Positions 53,349 through 62,446 of a DNA stretch of 64,000 nt are shown here, one piece after another. How positions within the stretch are numbered: position 1 is the first letter of the stretch; each line of letters opens with the position of its first letter. The stretch spans positions 69,684 to 133,683 of the forward strand of contig CAYPNT010000002.1 of NCBI GenBank assembly GCA_964412235.1. The letters run 5' to 3'. Both the position numbers and the translations under genes were made by a program. The notes beneath the pieces were generated by a model. The model worked only from the letters and a program-made list of their open reading frames with translations. It was not told the DNA's origin and made no database searches. Source of the stretch: JAYZQT01 sp964412235. Lineage in GTDB: Bacteria > Pseudomonadota > Alphaproteobacteria > MPNO01 > UBA830.

Positions 53349-54137
53349 TTGACATACAAAACATTGTCTTTTGAAGTCTCTGCTGGGATTGCCCATCTGA
53401 CACTTAACCGTCCCGACGCGGCAAACGCATTTAATCTAGAAATTTCACGTGAGCTTTTTGATGCAGCCGTTGCGTGCGACGAACGTTCCGACATTCGCTC
53501 CGTTATCTTGACCGGTAAAGGAACGATGTTTTCGGCAGGTGGGGATCTAAAATATTTTTCAGAACGAGGGGCCCAACTTAGCACAGCATTGAAAGAGATT
53601 ACAGCGCTACTCCATTCAGCTATCACGCGAATGGCCCATATGGATGCCCCTGTTGTGGGAGCAATAAACGGCATGGCAGCTGGGGCAGGCTTAAGTTTGG
53701 CAGCGGCTTGTGATTACGTGATTGCTGGACAATCAACGCGGTTTACACTGGCTTATACAGCCGCTGGATTATCTCCAGACGGTTCTTCAACCTGGTATTT
53801 GCCCCGGTTAATTGGTCTTCGACGAGCGCGCGAACTAATGCTAACCAATAGAATTCTGGATGCGACTGAAGCATATGAAATTGGGATCATAGACAAAGTT
53901 GTGGCAGACGATTCCCTAATGGATACAGCAATAAAACAAGCCGAAATTTTTTCGAAAGGCCCCACAAAAGCCTATGGCGCTACTAAGAGACTATTACAAG
54001 AGACATGGAGTAGTGGTCTTGAAACCCAAATGGACAGAGAAACCCGCGCGATTAGCCATCTTGCAAGGACTGATGACGCTCACGAAGGCATAGACGCATT
54101 TATGAAAAAACGTAAACCGACCTTCACTGGAAAATAA
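53349..54137 (+). CDS. Enoyl-CoA hydratase/isomerase family protein
   Basis: The 262-residue crotonase-fold protein has GTMFSAGGDLKYF, AINGMAAGAGLSLAAACDY and a Ser/Asp-containing AAGLSPDGSSTW region in place of the two catalytic Glu of true hydratases, so it may be an isomerase or hydratase with altered chemistry. The TTG start has AAGGA 8 bases upstream. It leads a six-gene rightward unit that continues with the dehalogenase after 1 base. Confidence 0.88.
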   Translation: MTYKTLSFEVSAGIAHLTLNRPDAANAFNLEISRELFDAAVACDERSDIRSVILTGKGTMFSAGGDLKYFSERGAQLSTALKEITALLHSAITRMAHMDAPVVGAINGMAAGAGLSLAAACDYVIAGQSTRFTLAYTAAGLSPDGSSTWYLPRLIGLRRARELMLTNRILDATEAYEIGIIDKVVADDSLMDTAIKQAEIFSKGPTKAYGATKRLLQETWSSGLETQMDRETRAISHLARTDDAHEGIDAFMKKRKPTFTGK

Positions 54138-54138
54138 T

Positions 54139-55008
54139 ATGAGGCCGGCAAACAAAAACTTTGCGACGATATATGGCCGGAAGATGGCATGGGTCGAAAA
54201 TGGTTCGGGTAGGCCAATTGTTTTTTTACACGGAAATCCTACCTCATCTTATTTATGGAGAAACGTAATACCACATATTGAGAAATTAGGGCGTTGCATC
54301 GCGCCGGATCTGCTGGGAATGGGCGATTCTGACAAGCTCGATGCACCAAGCCGAAAAAGCTACCGCTTTGTTGAACATAGAAAATACCTTGATAGATTAT
54401 TGATGCAGCTAGACGTAACGAAAAATGTCACTTTAGTACTACACGATTGGGGGTCGGCACTCGGTTTCGACTGGGCAAATAGACATCGGGACGCTATCTC
54501 AGGTATCATTTACATGGAAGCAATCGTGAGGCCGCTTCTTTGGAAAGAATGGCCTGAAAAATCGCGGCCCGTTTTTGAGGCTATGAGATCTCCTAAAGGT
54601 GAGGAACTCATTTTGGATCGCAACATTTTTGTAGAACGCATTCTTCCCGGGTCAATAATTCGACAACTTTCGGAAGAAGAAATAGCCGAGTACCGCAGGC
54701 CATTCCTAGCGCCCGGTGAAGATCGCCGTCCTACATTAAGTTGGCCACGAGAGATACCAATAGAGGGTGACCCAGAAGACGTAACAGAAATTGTCGACAC
54801 ATACGGTGACTGGTTAAGTGAGACCTTAAAACCCAAACTATTTATAAATGCTGACCCGGGAGCAATTCTTGTCGGAGAACAACGGGAGTTTTGCCGCAGT
54901 TGGCCCAATCAAACCGAGATTACTGTCCCCGGCATTCACTTTATTCAGGAAGACTCCGCTGACGAAATTGGTCGTGCGATTGGCAACTGGATAGGTAATT
55001 TATCATGA
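54139..55008 (+). CDS. Haloalkane dehalogenase
   Basis: The 289-residue alpha/beta hydrolase has the full residue set of the LinB/DhaA subgroup. The nucleophile is D103 in LHDWGSALGF, the first halide-stabilising residue N33 (HGNPTSS), the second W104, the acid E127 (IYMEAIVRP) and the base H267. All lie about five residues before the LinB positions (D108, N38, W109, E132, H272). It would replace a halogen with a hydroxyl group by hydrolysis. Its start is 1 base after the enoyl-CoA hydratase stop, and its stop overlaps the SDR start. Confidence 0.88.
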   Translation: MRPANKNFATIYGRKMAWVENGSGRPIVFLHGNPTSSYLWRNVIPHIEKLGRCIAPDLLGMGDSDKLDAPSRKSYRFVEHRKYLDRLLMQLDVTKNVTLVLHDWGSALGFDWANRHRDAISGIIYMEAIVRPLLWKEWPEKSRPVFEAMRSPKGEELILDRNIFVERILPGSIIRQLSEEEIAEYRRPFLAPGEDRRPTLSWPREIPIEGDPEDVTEIVDTYGDWLSETLKPKLFINADPGAILVGEQREFCRSWPNQTEITVPGIHFIQEDSADEIGRAIGNWIGNLS

Positions 55009-55763
55009 AAAACACCCCTGATCTTGGGCGTCAGACCGCCCTCATCACGGGAGCATCCTCCGGCCTCGGAACGTCCTTTGCGCAATTTTTGTCGAAAGCC
55101 GGAGCCACAGTGGTATTGGCAGCACGACGCGGGGAAAAATGTGCTGAAGCGGCAGAAAACATTGATGGGAAAACCCTAGCAGTCACTCTAGATGTGACTG
55201 ACAGCAAAAGTATCGAGGATGCGCTCAACGTCACAGAAGAAGAATTTGGTCCCGTCTCAATACTAGTAAACAACGCCGGAATCGTTATAGACCAACCATT
55301 AATTGACACTTCCGAAGCAGATTGGAAACGTGTGATGGATACCAATCTAACGGGCTGTTGGCTAATGACACAAGCGGTCTCAAAACGCATGATTTCTAAA
55401 AATGTAAAAGGCCGGATTGTAAATATATCGTCGATTCTTGGATCAACACCAACAAACCAGGTTCATGCCTATTCCTCCTCAAAAGCGGGAATAAACCAAC
55501 TTACCCGAACCTCCGCATTAGAACTCTCGCGGTATGGGATTTCGGTAAATGCTATCGCGCCTGGCTATATTGAAACCGATTTAAACCGCGAGTTCTTGAA
55601 CAGCACGAAAGGCAAACTCATAACGAAACGAATTCCTCAAAGGCGATTTGGTCAGTTAGACGATTTAGAAGGTCCGATCATTTTACTTACATCGCCCGCA
55701 GGGGCGTACATTACTGGACAAATAATCACGGTCGACGGCGGCCTGAGCCTAAGTGGAATGTAG
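55005..55763 (+). CDS. Short-chain dehydrogenase/reductase
   Basis: The 252-residue protein has the classical SDR pattern: TGASSGLGTSFAQFL for the cofactor, NNAG, the catalytic Ser of IVNISSILGS, YSSSKAG with the Tyr and Lys, and the C-terminal ITVDGGLSLSG. It probably oxidises or reduces a hydroxyacyl or alcohol intermediate. The ATG overlaps the dehalogenase stop (ATGA), suggesting it may act on the alcohol made by that enzyme. Confidence 0.92.
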   Translation: MKNTPDLGRQTALITGASSGLGTSFAQFLSKAGATVVLAARRGEKCAEAAENIDGKTLAVTLDVTDSKSIEDALNVTEEEFGPVSILVNNAGIVIDQPLIDTSEADWKRVMDTNLTGCWLMTQAVSKRMISKNVKGRIVNISSILGSTPTNQVHAYSSSKAGINQLTRTSALELSRYGISVNAIAPGYIETDLNREFLNSTKGKLITKRIPQRRFGQLDDLEGPIILLTSPAGAYITGQIITVDGGLSLSGM

Positions 55764-55770
55764 GATCGCT

Positions 55771-56967
55771 ATGGATTTCTCACTCTCCCCAGAAATTGAA
55801 AACTACCGATTGCGTATCCGGGAGTTCGTCAATACGAATCTTCTTCCATTGGAAACCGACCGTACAAACTACGACGAACACGAAAACATCAAGATCGAGG
55901 TCTTGAATGGCTTACGTGAAAAAGCAAAATTGGAGGGTCTTTGGGCACTTCAAATGCCGAAAGACCTTGGTGGGCAAGGATTAAACATTGCTGGTATTGC
56001 ACCCTGTTATGAAGAAATGAATCGGTCAATTTTTGGGCCAGTTTGTTTTAACTCCGCCGCCCCGGACGATGGAAATATGATCGTATTAAATAAGATTGCC
56101 ACGGACACCCAAAAAGAACGGTGGCTGCAACCGATTGTTGACGGTGATGTTCGCTCGTCTTTTGCGATGACAGAGCCAGCACCGGGATCGGGATCCGATC
56201 CGGCAGCAATGTTAACTGTGGCCGAGAAAAAACAAGATCGATGGATCGTAAATGGACAAAAATGGTTTATAACGGGGGCAGGTCAAGCAAAACATTTTAT
56301 TCTCATCGCTCGAACTTCAAACGATAAACGAAGGGGTTTAACGGCATTCCTGTTTGACGCTGGTCAACCAGGTTGGGAGATAGTGCGGCGCATACCGATT
56401 ATGGGGCCGGAAGAGCACGGGGGACATTGTGAGATCCGTTTTGAGGGACTGGAAATACCTCATGATAATATTCTTATGGACGAAGGCGACGGGTTGAAAG
56501 TGACACAAATTCGTCTGGGAACGGCACGCCTTACTCACTGTATGAGATGGACCGGAATGGCAAAACGAGCGCTGGAAGAAACCTTTGAATATGTAAAGAA
56601 CCGTGAGGCCTTCGGTGAAACACTATCAGGTCACGAGGGTGTACAATGGTTGTTGGGTGAGGCTGCCATGCAAATCGAAATTGGCCGACTTATGACTATG
56701 CGGGCCGCCGTGAAACTAGATTCTGGGGATTTTGCTCGTAAGGAAGTGTCAATGGCGAAGGTTATCGTCTCAGAGACACTGCACAAAGCTATTGATACTG
56801 CTATTCAACTTCGTGGAGCACGAGGGTATTCCAAAGACACACCACTTGAATGGATGTATCGTTACGCTCGCCAAGCAAGATTAGTAGATGGCTCATCGGA
56901 AACCCATAAAATGGTGCTGTCGCGCCACTTATTGAATGAGGGGCTGGACTTTTGGGGATGGGACTGA
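55771..56967 (+). CDS. Acyl-CoA dehydrogenase
   Basis: The 398-residue protein has AMTEPAPGSGSDPAAML, the NGQKWFITGAGQAKHF strand, and the C-terminal AIQLRGARGYSKDTPLEWMYR. It resembles the ACAD10/11-type and FadE-like dehydrogenases often found with an APH-like phosphotransferase. The ATG at 55771 follows an AGGA site; it begins 7 bases after the SDR stop. It oxidises an acyl-CoA and gives electrons to ETF. Confidence 0.92.
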   Translation: MDFSLSPEIENYRLRIREFVNTNLLPLETDRTNYDEHENIKIEVLNGLREKAKLEGLWALQMPKDLGGQGLNIAGIAPCYEEMNRSIFGPVCFNSAAPDDGNMIVLNKIATDTQKERWLQPIVDGDVRSSFAMTEPAPGSGSDPAAMLTVAEKKQDRWIVNGQKWFITGAGQAKHFILIARTSNDKRRGLTAFLFDAGQPGWEIVRRIPIMGPEEHGGHCEIRFEGLEIPHDNILMDEGDGLKVTQIRLGTARLTHCMRWTGMAKRALEETFEYVKNREAFGETLSGHEGVQWLLGEAAMQIEIGRLMTMRAAVKLDSGDFARKEVSMAKVIVSETLHKAIDTAIQLRGARGYSKDTPLEWMYRYARQARLVDGSSETHKMVLSRHLLNEGLDFWGWD

Positions 56968-56968
56968 C

Positions 56969-57952
56969 ATGGGGCTTGCGGAATTTATTCGCGACATTAC
57001 CGGAGTGGAAAGCGTTGAGGTCGAAGAAGGTCTTCTTCTTCCAGGCGGCGCTATACAGAAAAATCAGGCGTTAACAGTAACTATTGGCGACGGTAACCTT
57101 GAAGGTACCCACGAAATGGTTCTGCGATGTGAAGCGTCGGCGAAACTCTCGGAAAGTCAGCCTTTAAAACATCAGTTCAAGCTACTTGAAATTGCCCAAA
57201 GAGCCACGATAACGGTGCCGCGACCATATTGGTTTTGCGGAGATTCATCAGTAATTGGACAACCCTTTTTCCTAATGGAGCGGATCAAAGGCGAATCTCT
57301 TGGTAATAGGATAACCCGCAATGGCCCCCAGCCGGCTATTGCTGCTGAGCTTGGTCGAGAACTCGCGAAAATACATGCTATAGGCAACCTTGGAGACCAA
57401 CTAAATTTTCTGGAAGCCATAAAAGTTTCGCCGGCGTTGGATGCTATTACAAAATATCGCCGATATCTTGATGAACTCCCGGAGCCTCATCCGGTCATAG
57501 AGTGGACATTAAGGTGGCTCGAGCGTAAAGCACCAACATCAGATGAAATTGTGCTTTGTCATCGTGATTTCCGCACAGGAAATTATATGGTGCATTCTAA
57601 AAGACTAACCGGCATTCTCGATTGGGAATTTGCTGGTTGGGGGGACCCACACGAAGACATTGCTTGGTTTTGCGCACGTTGTTGGAGGTTTTCTGCTCCG
57701 GAGCAAAAAGCAGGTGGCATAGCAGACCGTCAATCATTTTATCATGCTTACGAGAAACACTCGGGTAGATCTATCGATCACCAACAAATTAACTATTGGG
57801 AGACGATGGCCCATACCCGATGGGCTATTATTGCGTTGCAACAATCAATGCGCCACCGATCAAAAGAGGAGCCAAATCTTGAATTAGCTTTGATCGGACG
57901 ACGCCTTGCGGAGCTCGAGTATGAATGCCTGAAACTTACTGGGGTCCTTTGA
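56969..57952 (+). CDS. APH-like phosphotransferase family protein (ACAD10-type kinase)
   Basis: The 327-residue protein has the aminoglycoside/choline kinase motifs: VLCHRDFRTGNYM as the catalytic loop and GILDWEFAGWGDPHEDIAWF with the metal-binding Asp. In related operons and in ACAD10/11 such kinases phosphorylate a hydroxyacyl-CoA before elimination. The ATG at 56969 follows the dehydrogenase stop by one base. The next gene overlaps its stop as TGATG. Confidence 0.88.
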   Translation: MGLAEFIRDITGVESVEVEEGLLLPGGAIQKNQALTVTIGDGNLEGTHEMVLRCEASAKLSESQPLKHQFKLLEIAQRATITVPRPYWFCGDSSVIGQPFFLMERIKGESLGNRITRNGPQPAIAAELGRELAKIHAIGNLGDQLNFLEAIKVSPALDAITKYRRYLDELPEPHPVIEWTLRWLERKAPTSDEIVLCHRDFRTGNYMVHSKRLTGILDWEFAGWGDPHEDIAWFCARCWRFSAPEQKAGGIADRQSFYHAYEKHSGRSIDHQQINYWETMAHTRWAIIALQQSMRHRSKEEPNLELALIGRRLAELEYECLKLTGVL

Positions 57953-58329
57953 TGCGAAACCTACCCAATGCGAGAGAACTCCTTGGAATAGCGAGTGATA
58001 CATTGAGAGATACTTTGGCGACTAGTCCTTCAGAACGTCAACGCTATAGTTTTGCGTTAATTTTATCAGCCCTAGGCATTGCCGAGCGAGAATTACAAGG
58101 CGCCCCGACCCCGTGGCCAAACGAATTCTCGGCATTAAAAAACCTTTATACCAACCAAAATGGGCATCCCAACCGCGTCACAATCAACGGATTAAATCGT
58201 CAATTTGCAAATGACCTACGAATAGGGATGTACGATCAACCAGGATCGTCCCAAAACTTTGCACATGAACTACTGCGGGAAGACGTACTCGCGCGTCTGG
58301 CGGAAGATAATCCACGATATCAGAAATAG
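57952..58329 (+). CDS. DUF6285-like protein
   Basis: The 125-residue protein has a helical N-terminal half (RELLGIASDTLRDTL) and a LNRQFANDLRIGMYD segment that I associate with the DUF6285 family, found next to APH-like phosphotransferases and acyl-CoA dehydrogenases. The ATG overlaps the kinase stop, so it is coupled. It may be an accessory subunit of the kinase; function is unknown. Confidence 0.75.
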   Translation: MRNLPNARELLGIASDTLRDTLATSPSERQRYSFALILSALGIAERELQGAPTPWPNEFSALKNLYTNQNGHPNRVTINGLNRQFANDLRIGMYDQPGSSQNFAHELLREDVLARLAEDNPRYQK

Positions 58330-58373
58330 TAACTCAACAATTACAAGTCCTTAACCGTATTTATTACGCTTGA

Positions 58374-58401
58374 TTGACTTAAAGTTAGTGATACCTAATA
58401 T
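58374..58401 (+). promoter_or_regulatory. Candidate sigma-70 promoter for the metal ABC transporter
   Basis: TTGACT at 58374-58379 and TAATAT at 58396-58401 are 16 bases apart in the AT-rich spacer before the transporter operon. No certain metal-regulator box (Fur/Mur/Zur type) could be assigned by eye. Confidence 0.4.
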
Positions 58402-58463
58402 TTATAGCTCTACTTTATATAATTAGCACTTGCGAAAATATAACAACGCTATATCGTTTGTTA

Positions 58464-59471
58464 ATGATGGAAAGAATTTGGCTAAACGCGGTGAGAAAGT
58501 TGACTAGAGAACTCCGCTTAAAAGGAATTGGAATTGTAGCCGCAGTACTGGCTTCAACAATGACTTGGATACTGCCGGCCCAAGGACAAAAAACGATAGT
58601 GACAACTATTTCACAGATCGGGCAACCGCTGAGCCTTATCACAGGAAAAAAAGTTTCGGTTCAAACGTTGATGAAACAGGGCGTTGACCCACATCTCTAT
58701 CGTCTCACTCGCTCAGACATCAAAAAACTCGTCCACGCGGATTTGATTGTCTATAATGGCTTAGATTTAGAAGCCCAAATGACGGGAATGATGGCACAGT
58801 TTGCCAAACACAAACCAGTCGTATCGGTCGGCGACAGTTTACCCAAAAACGAGCTTTTGTATTTCCAAGAAAAATATCATGATCCGCACATTTGGATGGC
58901 CCCACTCCTCTGGAAAAGAGCCATCGGCGTAGCGATTGATGCAATAGTAGAACTCGATCCACAAAATGCCCATTTTTATAGAGTTAATGCTGCAAAATAT
59001 TTTGAGCGTCTGTCCAATCTTGACATCCGAACACGGGCCGAAATTAGTACAATTCCTCGACCCAACCGAGTATTAGTAACAGCTCACGATGCATTTGGTT
59101 ATTTTGGGCGATCGTATGGTCTCGAGGTGCTCGCCGTACAAGGCATGAGCACCGAAAGTGAGCCAGGAATAAAGAAAATTGAAGAGCTGGTAAATACATT
59201 AGTAGAGCGCAGGATCGGCGCGGTGTTTGTGGAAACAACAGTGTCTAATCGAAACCTTCGAGCACTTATAGAAGGAGCGGCGGCACAAAATCATATTGTA
59301 AAAATAGGTGGATCAATTTTCTCGGATGCAATGGGGACCATTGGAAGTTACACCGGTACTTACATAGGAATGTTTAGCCATAACGTGGCAACCATTGTCA
59401 GCGCTTTGGGAGGTAGACCGCACGAGCAGAAACTGTCTAATCAGTTTGCTCAAAAAAAACCTAACCAATGA
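58464..59471 (+). CDS. Manganese/zinc ABC transporter substrate-binding protein
   Basis: The 335-residue protein has an N-terminal signal peptide (charged start, hydrophobic stretch ending near LPAQGQ), then the TroA-fold metal ligands: VDPHLYRLT, KYHDPHIWMAP, and GLEVLAVQGMSTESEPG plus a late Asp. It binds Mn or Zn in the periplasm and hands it to the membrane permeases. ATG at 58464 is favoured over TTG at 58458. It leads a four-gene rightward operon. Confidence 0.9.
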   Translation: MMERIWLNAVRKLTRELRLKGIGIVAAVLASTMTWILPAQGQKTIVTTISQIGQPLSLITGKKVSVQTLMKQGVDPHLYRLTRSDIKKLVHADLIVYNGLDLEAQMTGMMAQFAKHKPVVSVGDSLPKNELLYFQEKYHDPHIWMAPLLWKRAIGVAIDAIVELDPQNAHFYRVNAAKYFERLSNLDIRTRAEISTIPRPNRVLVTAHDAFGYFGRSYGLEVLAVQGMSTESEPGIKKIEELVNTLVERRIGAVFVETTVSNRNLRALIEGAAAQNHIVKIGGSIFSDAMGTIGSYTGTYIGMFSHNVATIVSALGGRPHEQKLSNQFAQKKPNQ

Positions 59472-59505
59472 TCCAAAACCGCATATCAATAACTGTGTAA
59501 GACCC

Positions 59506-60282
59506 ATGGGTTATGATAAGAAAACTTCGCCTCTTACCATCCAGGGTCTAACAGTCTCCTACAACAATAAACCAGCACTGTGGGAGTTAGATTATGAAGC
59601 CCCAGCAGGGGGCCTCGTTGCCGTGTTAGGGCCGAATGGTGCAGGAAAATCAACGATGATCAAGGCTATACTCGGGTTAGTCCCAAGGCTTAGCGGAGAA
59701 ATTAAAGTTTTTGGCCAGAGGTATAACAAGACGCAGAAAAATATCGCCTATGTTCCCCAAAGGTCGAGTGTAGATTGGGATTTTCCGATTTCGGCGATTG
59801 AAGTGGTAGCAATGGGCTTGTACCGCAAAATAGGTTGGGCAAGACGGGTACGAAAAACACATCACGCAACTGCACTGCACTATTTAGACAAGGTACAAAT
59901 GCGCAACTATGCTTACCGTCAGATAGGTCGGCTATCAGGTGGTCAGCAGCAACGAGTTTTTCTCGCTCGCGCCTTAGCACAAGAGGCCGATCTCTATCTT
60001 ATGGATGAGCCATTTGCCGGCGTCGACGCCACGACCGAGCAAACCATCATTGATGTCATGCGTGAGGTTACAGCAAAAGGAGCAACCGTCATTTGTGTTC
60101 ATCACGATTTACAGACTGTTGTAAACTATTTCAATTATGCCCTGATACTTAATGTCCGCGTCGTTGCCTCTGGAAAAATTAATAAGGTTTTAACAAAAGA
60201 AAACCTAGAGTCAGCCTACGGTGAAAGCTTGGCCCGCGCAGAACCAAAATTTGTGGATCAAATAGCGATAAACGATGAGTGA
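59506..60282 (+). CDS. Manganese/zinc ABC transporter ATP-binding protein
   Basis: The 258-residue protein has Walker A GPNGAGKST, the signature LSGGQQQRVFLARAL and Walker B LYLMDEPFAG, with a switch His in VHHDLQTVV. The ATG at 59506 lies 34 bases after the binding-protein stop; the longer upstream frame from 59395 overlaps that gene and is rejected. It powers the two permeases that follow, the first of which overlaps its end by 8 bases. Confidence 0.93.
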   Translation: MGYDKKTSPLTIQGLTVSYNNKPALWELDYEAPAGGLVAVLGPNGAGKSTMIKAILGLVPRLSGEIKVFGQRYNKTQKNIAYVPQRSSVDWDFPISAIEVVAMGLYRKIGWARRVRKTHHATALHYLDKVQMRNYAYRQIGRLSGGQQQRVFLARALAQEADLYLMDEPFAGVDATTEQTIIDVMREVTAKGATVICVHHDLQTVVNYFNYALILNVRVVASGKINKVLTKENLESAYGESLARAEPKFVDQIAINDE

Positions 60283-61474
60283 CCAACTATATGCAATTTT
60301 AACGTTTCAGGCTGGCTATAATACAACCATTGTTCTAGCAGGCGTCATCGTGTTGAGTATTGGTGGTGGCGTGGTTGGTGTGTTTTCATTACTCAGAAAA
60401 CGTTCTTTAACCTCTGACGCGATAAGCCACGCAACCCTCCCCGGAATAGCACTTGCTTTTCTTATTGTTTTTGCTCTTACCGGAAATGGGCGAAATTTAC
60501 CCTTGTTATTAATAGGAGCCGCCATTAGCAGCGGCTTGGGCATATTTGTGATTCAGTGGATACGAAGCCGTACGCGCTTGCCAGAAGACACAGCGATCGG
60601 AGTGGTGCTCAGCGTTTTCTTTGGGTTAGGGGTTGTTCTGTTGAGCTATATACAAACTTTAGAAAATTCCGGTCAGGCAGGACTAAACAGTTTCTTATTA
60701 GGATCCACCGCAGCATTGAGCAAAGATGAAGCCTTATGGATGGCGATCATTTCCAGTTTTGCTACCCTCATAGCCATTTTATTTATGAAAGAATTTAGCG
60801 CAGTGGCCTTTGATGAAGGTTTTTCAAGGGCCCAGGGCTGGTCGGTAGGCCTAATTGATCTCACGATGCTCGCATTATTAATGGTCATTGTAATAATTGG
60901 CCTAACCACTGTTGGCCTAGTTCTGGTGATCACACTGGTCATCATTCCACCTGCAGCTGCCCGTCTCTGGACCGAGAGATTGAGCCGAATGGTATTCCTA
61001 TCAGGATTATTCGGCGGAATAGCTGCGTGGGTTGGTGGTGCGTTTTCAGCATTATTCCCTAATTTTCCAGCGGGTGCCGTGATTGTTCTCGCTGCAGCAA
61101 CGATATTCCTCTTGAGCTTATTTTTATCTCCTAACCGCGGCATTGTTTACTGGGGGCTTCGACAGTTTAAATTAAGAATAACTATTGCTGTTAAACAAGA
61201 ACTCCTCGGGTTGGAGAGTAGTTTTGCACCAAAACCTTGGGGTATTAGATTTGTGATGTGGGCAATGGGACTAATTCGATATAACGGCAGAAAAACCGCT
61301 AGAGGAGAAACCGCCGCATCGGATGCAAAACGTCAAAAACGCCTTTGGGAAGCCTTATTACGTAAATACCCCGAAGTAGCACTGGATTGCAGTCCCCTAT
61401 CAACTAACAACCTTGAAAACAAAATTTCTAGCGAATTATTAGACGCTTTAAAACAAGACACACATAAGTTATGA
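60275..61474 (+). CDS. Manganese/zinc ABC transporter permease 1, with C-terminal cytoplasmic extension
   Basis: The 399-residue membrane protein has the ABC-3 permease core, with SDAISHATLPGIALAFL and VLVITLVIIPPAAARLWTERL and about eight to nine helices up to residue 285. A soluble tail of about 110 residues follows, including a basic region and RQKRLWEALLRKYPE. Similar long permeases occur in MntABCD manganese transporters (MntC). It overlaps the next permease start as ATGA. Confidence 0.92.
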   Translation: MSDQLYAILTFQAGYNTTIVLAGVIVLSIGGGVVGVFSLLRKRSLTSDAISHATLPGIALAFLIVFALTGNGRNLPLLLIGAAISSGLGIFVIQWIRSRTRLPEDTAIGVVLSVFFGLGVVLLSYIQTLENSGQAGLNSFLLGSTAALSKDEALWMAIISSFATLIAILFMKEFSAVAFDEGFSRAQGWSVGLIDLTMLALLMVIVIIGLTTVGLVLVITLVIIPPAAARLWTERLSRMVFLSGLFGGIAAWVGGAFSALFPNFPAGAVIVLAAATIFLLSLFLSPNRGIVYWGLRQFKLRITIAVKQELLGLESSFAPKPWGIRFVMWAMGLIRYNGRKTARGETAASDAKRQKRLWEALLRKYPEVALDCSPLSTNNLENKISSELLDALKQDTHKL

Positions 61475-62427
61475 CCCTTGGCGATTTTCTAACTATCGAT
61501 TTTCCATCAATCATTGTTGCGATCTTCTGTGCCGCAAGTTGTGGACTAGCCGGTAACTTTCTCTTACTTCGTCGACAAGCATTGTTCAGCGATGCAATTT
61601 CTCATGTCGTCTTCCCGGGTATTGTGGTGGGCTTCCTACTCACAGGGTCTATCGCCACTCTGCCACTCGTATTAGGCGCAATATTCGCGGTTTTAATTTC
61701 TATAGTTCTAATCCAAACAATAATACATGTGGGAAACATTGAGGAAGGCGCTTCAATGGGAATAGTTTTTACTACAATGTTCGCAGGTGGCATCGTACTT
61801 CTCGAACAAACGGGTGCATCCGGTGCACATATAGACACTGAGCACGCACTTTATGGAAACTTAGAATCGGTACTTTGGTTAGAGCTTCGGACATGGTCAG
61901 GTTTATTTGTATGGGATATTTTGATAACTATGCCTCGACAGTTAGCGACGCTATTTATCATTAGTGCTTTAATATTTGCCTCAAGCTTTATCTTTTTTAA
62001 AGAGCTAAAACTTTCAACATTTGACCCAGGTTTTGCGTATATTCTGGGTTTTCCCACTCGCGTTTCATCGGGAGCAATCTTCCTGGTAGTTGCGTTAGCA
62101 GCCGTCGCTTCGTTTGAGGCAGTAGGATCAATCATGGTAATAGCAATGTTTATCTGCCCTGCCGCAACTGCGAGAATGATTACGGACACTCTTTCTATAC
62201 AACTTATTTTAAGTGTTGGAATAGCAGTGGTGTGTGCAGTCGTCGGATACCTTTCTGCATCATTCGGACCTCAATTATGGGGTTTTCCGCACTCGCTTAG
62301 CGCGGCCGGAATGATCGCTGTAGTATCTGGTATAGTGCTTTATCTCGCGATGATTGCTGGCCCAAAACGCGGCGTTCTTCCTCGGACCGGTCGCGCCAAC
62401 ATGCGCCAATTAGACCTTAGCACATGA
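61471..62427 (+). CDS. Manganese/zinc ABC transporter permease 2
   Basis: The 318-residue membrane protein is a standard-length ABC-3 permease with LFSDAISHVVFPGIVVGFLL, several hydrophobic helices and IMVIAMFICPAATARMI. It pairs with permease 1 to form the channel. It ends 19 bases before the CoA-transferase gene, so that gene may be read from the same transcript. Confidence 0.92.
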   Translation: MTLGDFLTIDFPSIIVAIFCAASCGLAGNFLLLRRQALFSDAISHVVFPGIVVGFLLTGSIATLPLVLGAIFAVLISIVLIQTIIHVGNIEEGASMGIVFTTMFAGGIVLLEQTGASGAHIDTEHALYGNLESVLWLELRTWSGLFVWDILITMPRQLATLFIISALIFASSFIFFKELKLSTFDPGFAYILGFPTRVSSGAIFLVVALAAVASFEAVGSIMVIAMFICPAATARMITDTLSIQLILSVGIAVVCAVVGYLSASFGPQLWGFPHSLSAAGMIAVVSGIVLYLAMIAGPKRGVLPRTGRANMRQLDLST

Positions 62428-62446
62428 ACATCGCTATATTAAATGC

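Noticed and set aside
60673..61143. Leftward 156-residue open frame
   Set aside because: Antisense to a transmembrane permease; composition reflects the complementary codons of hydrophobic helices.
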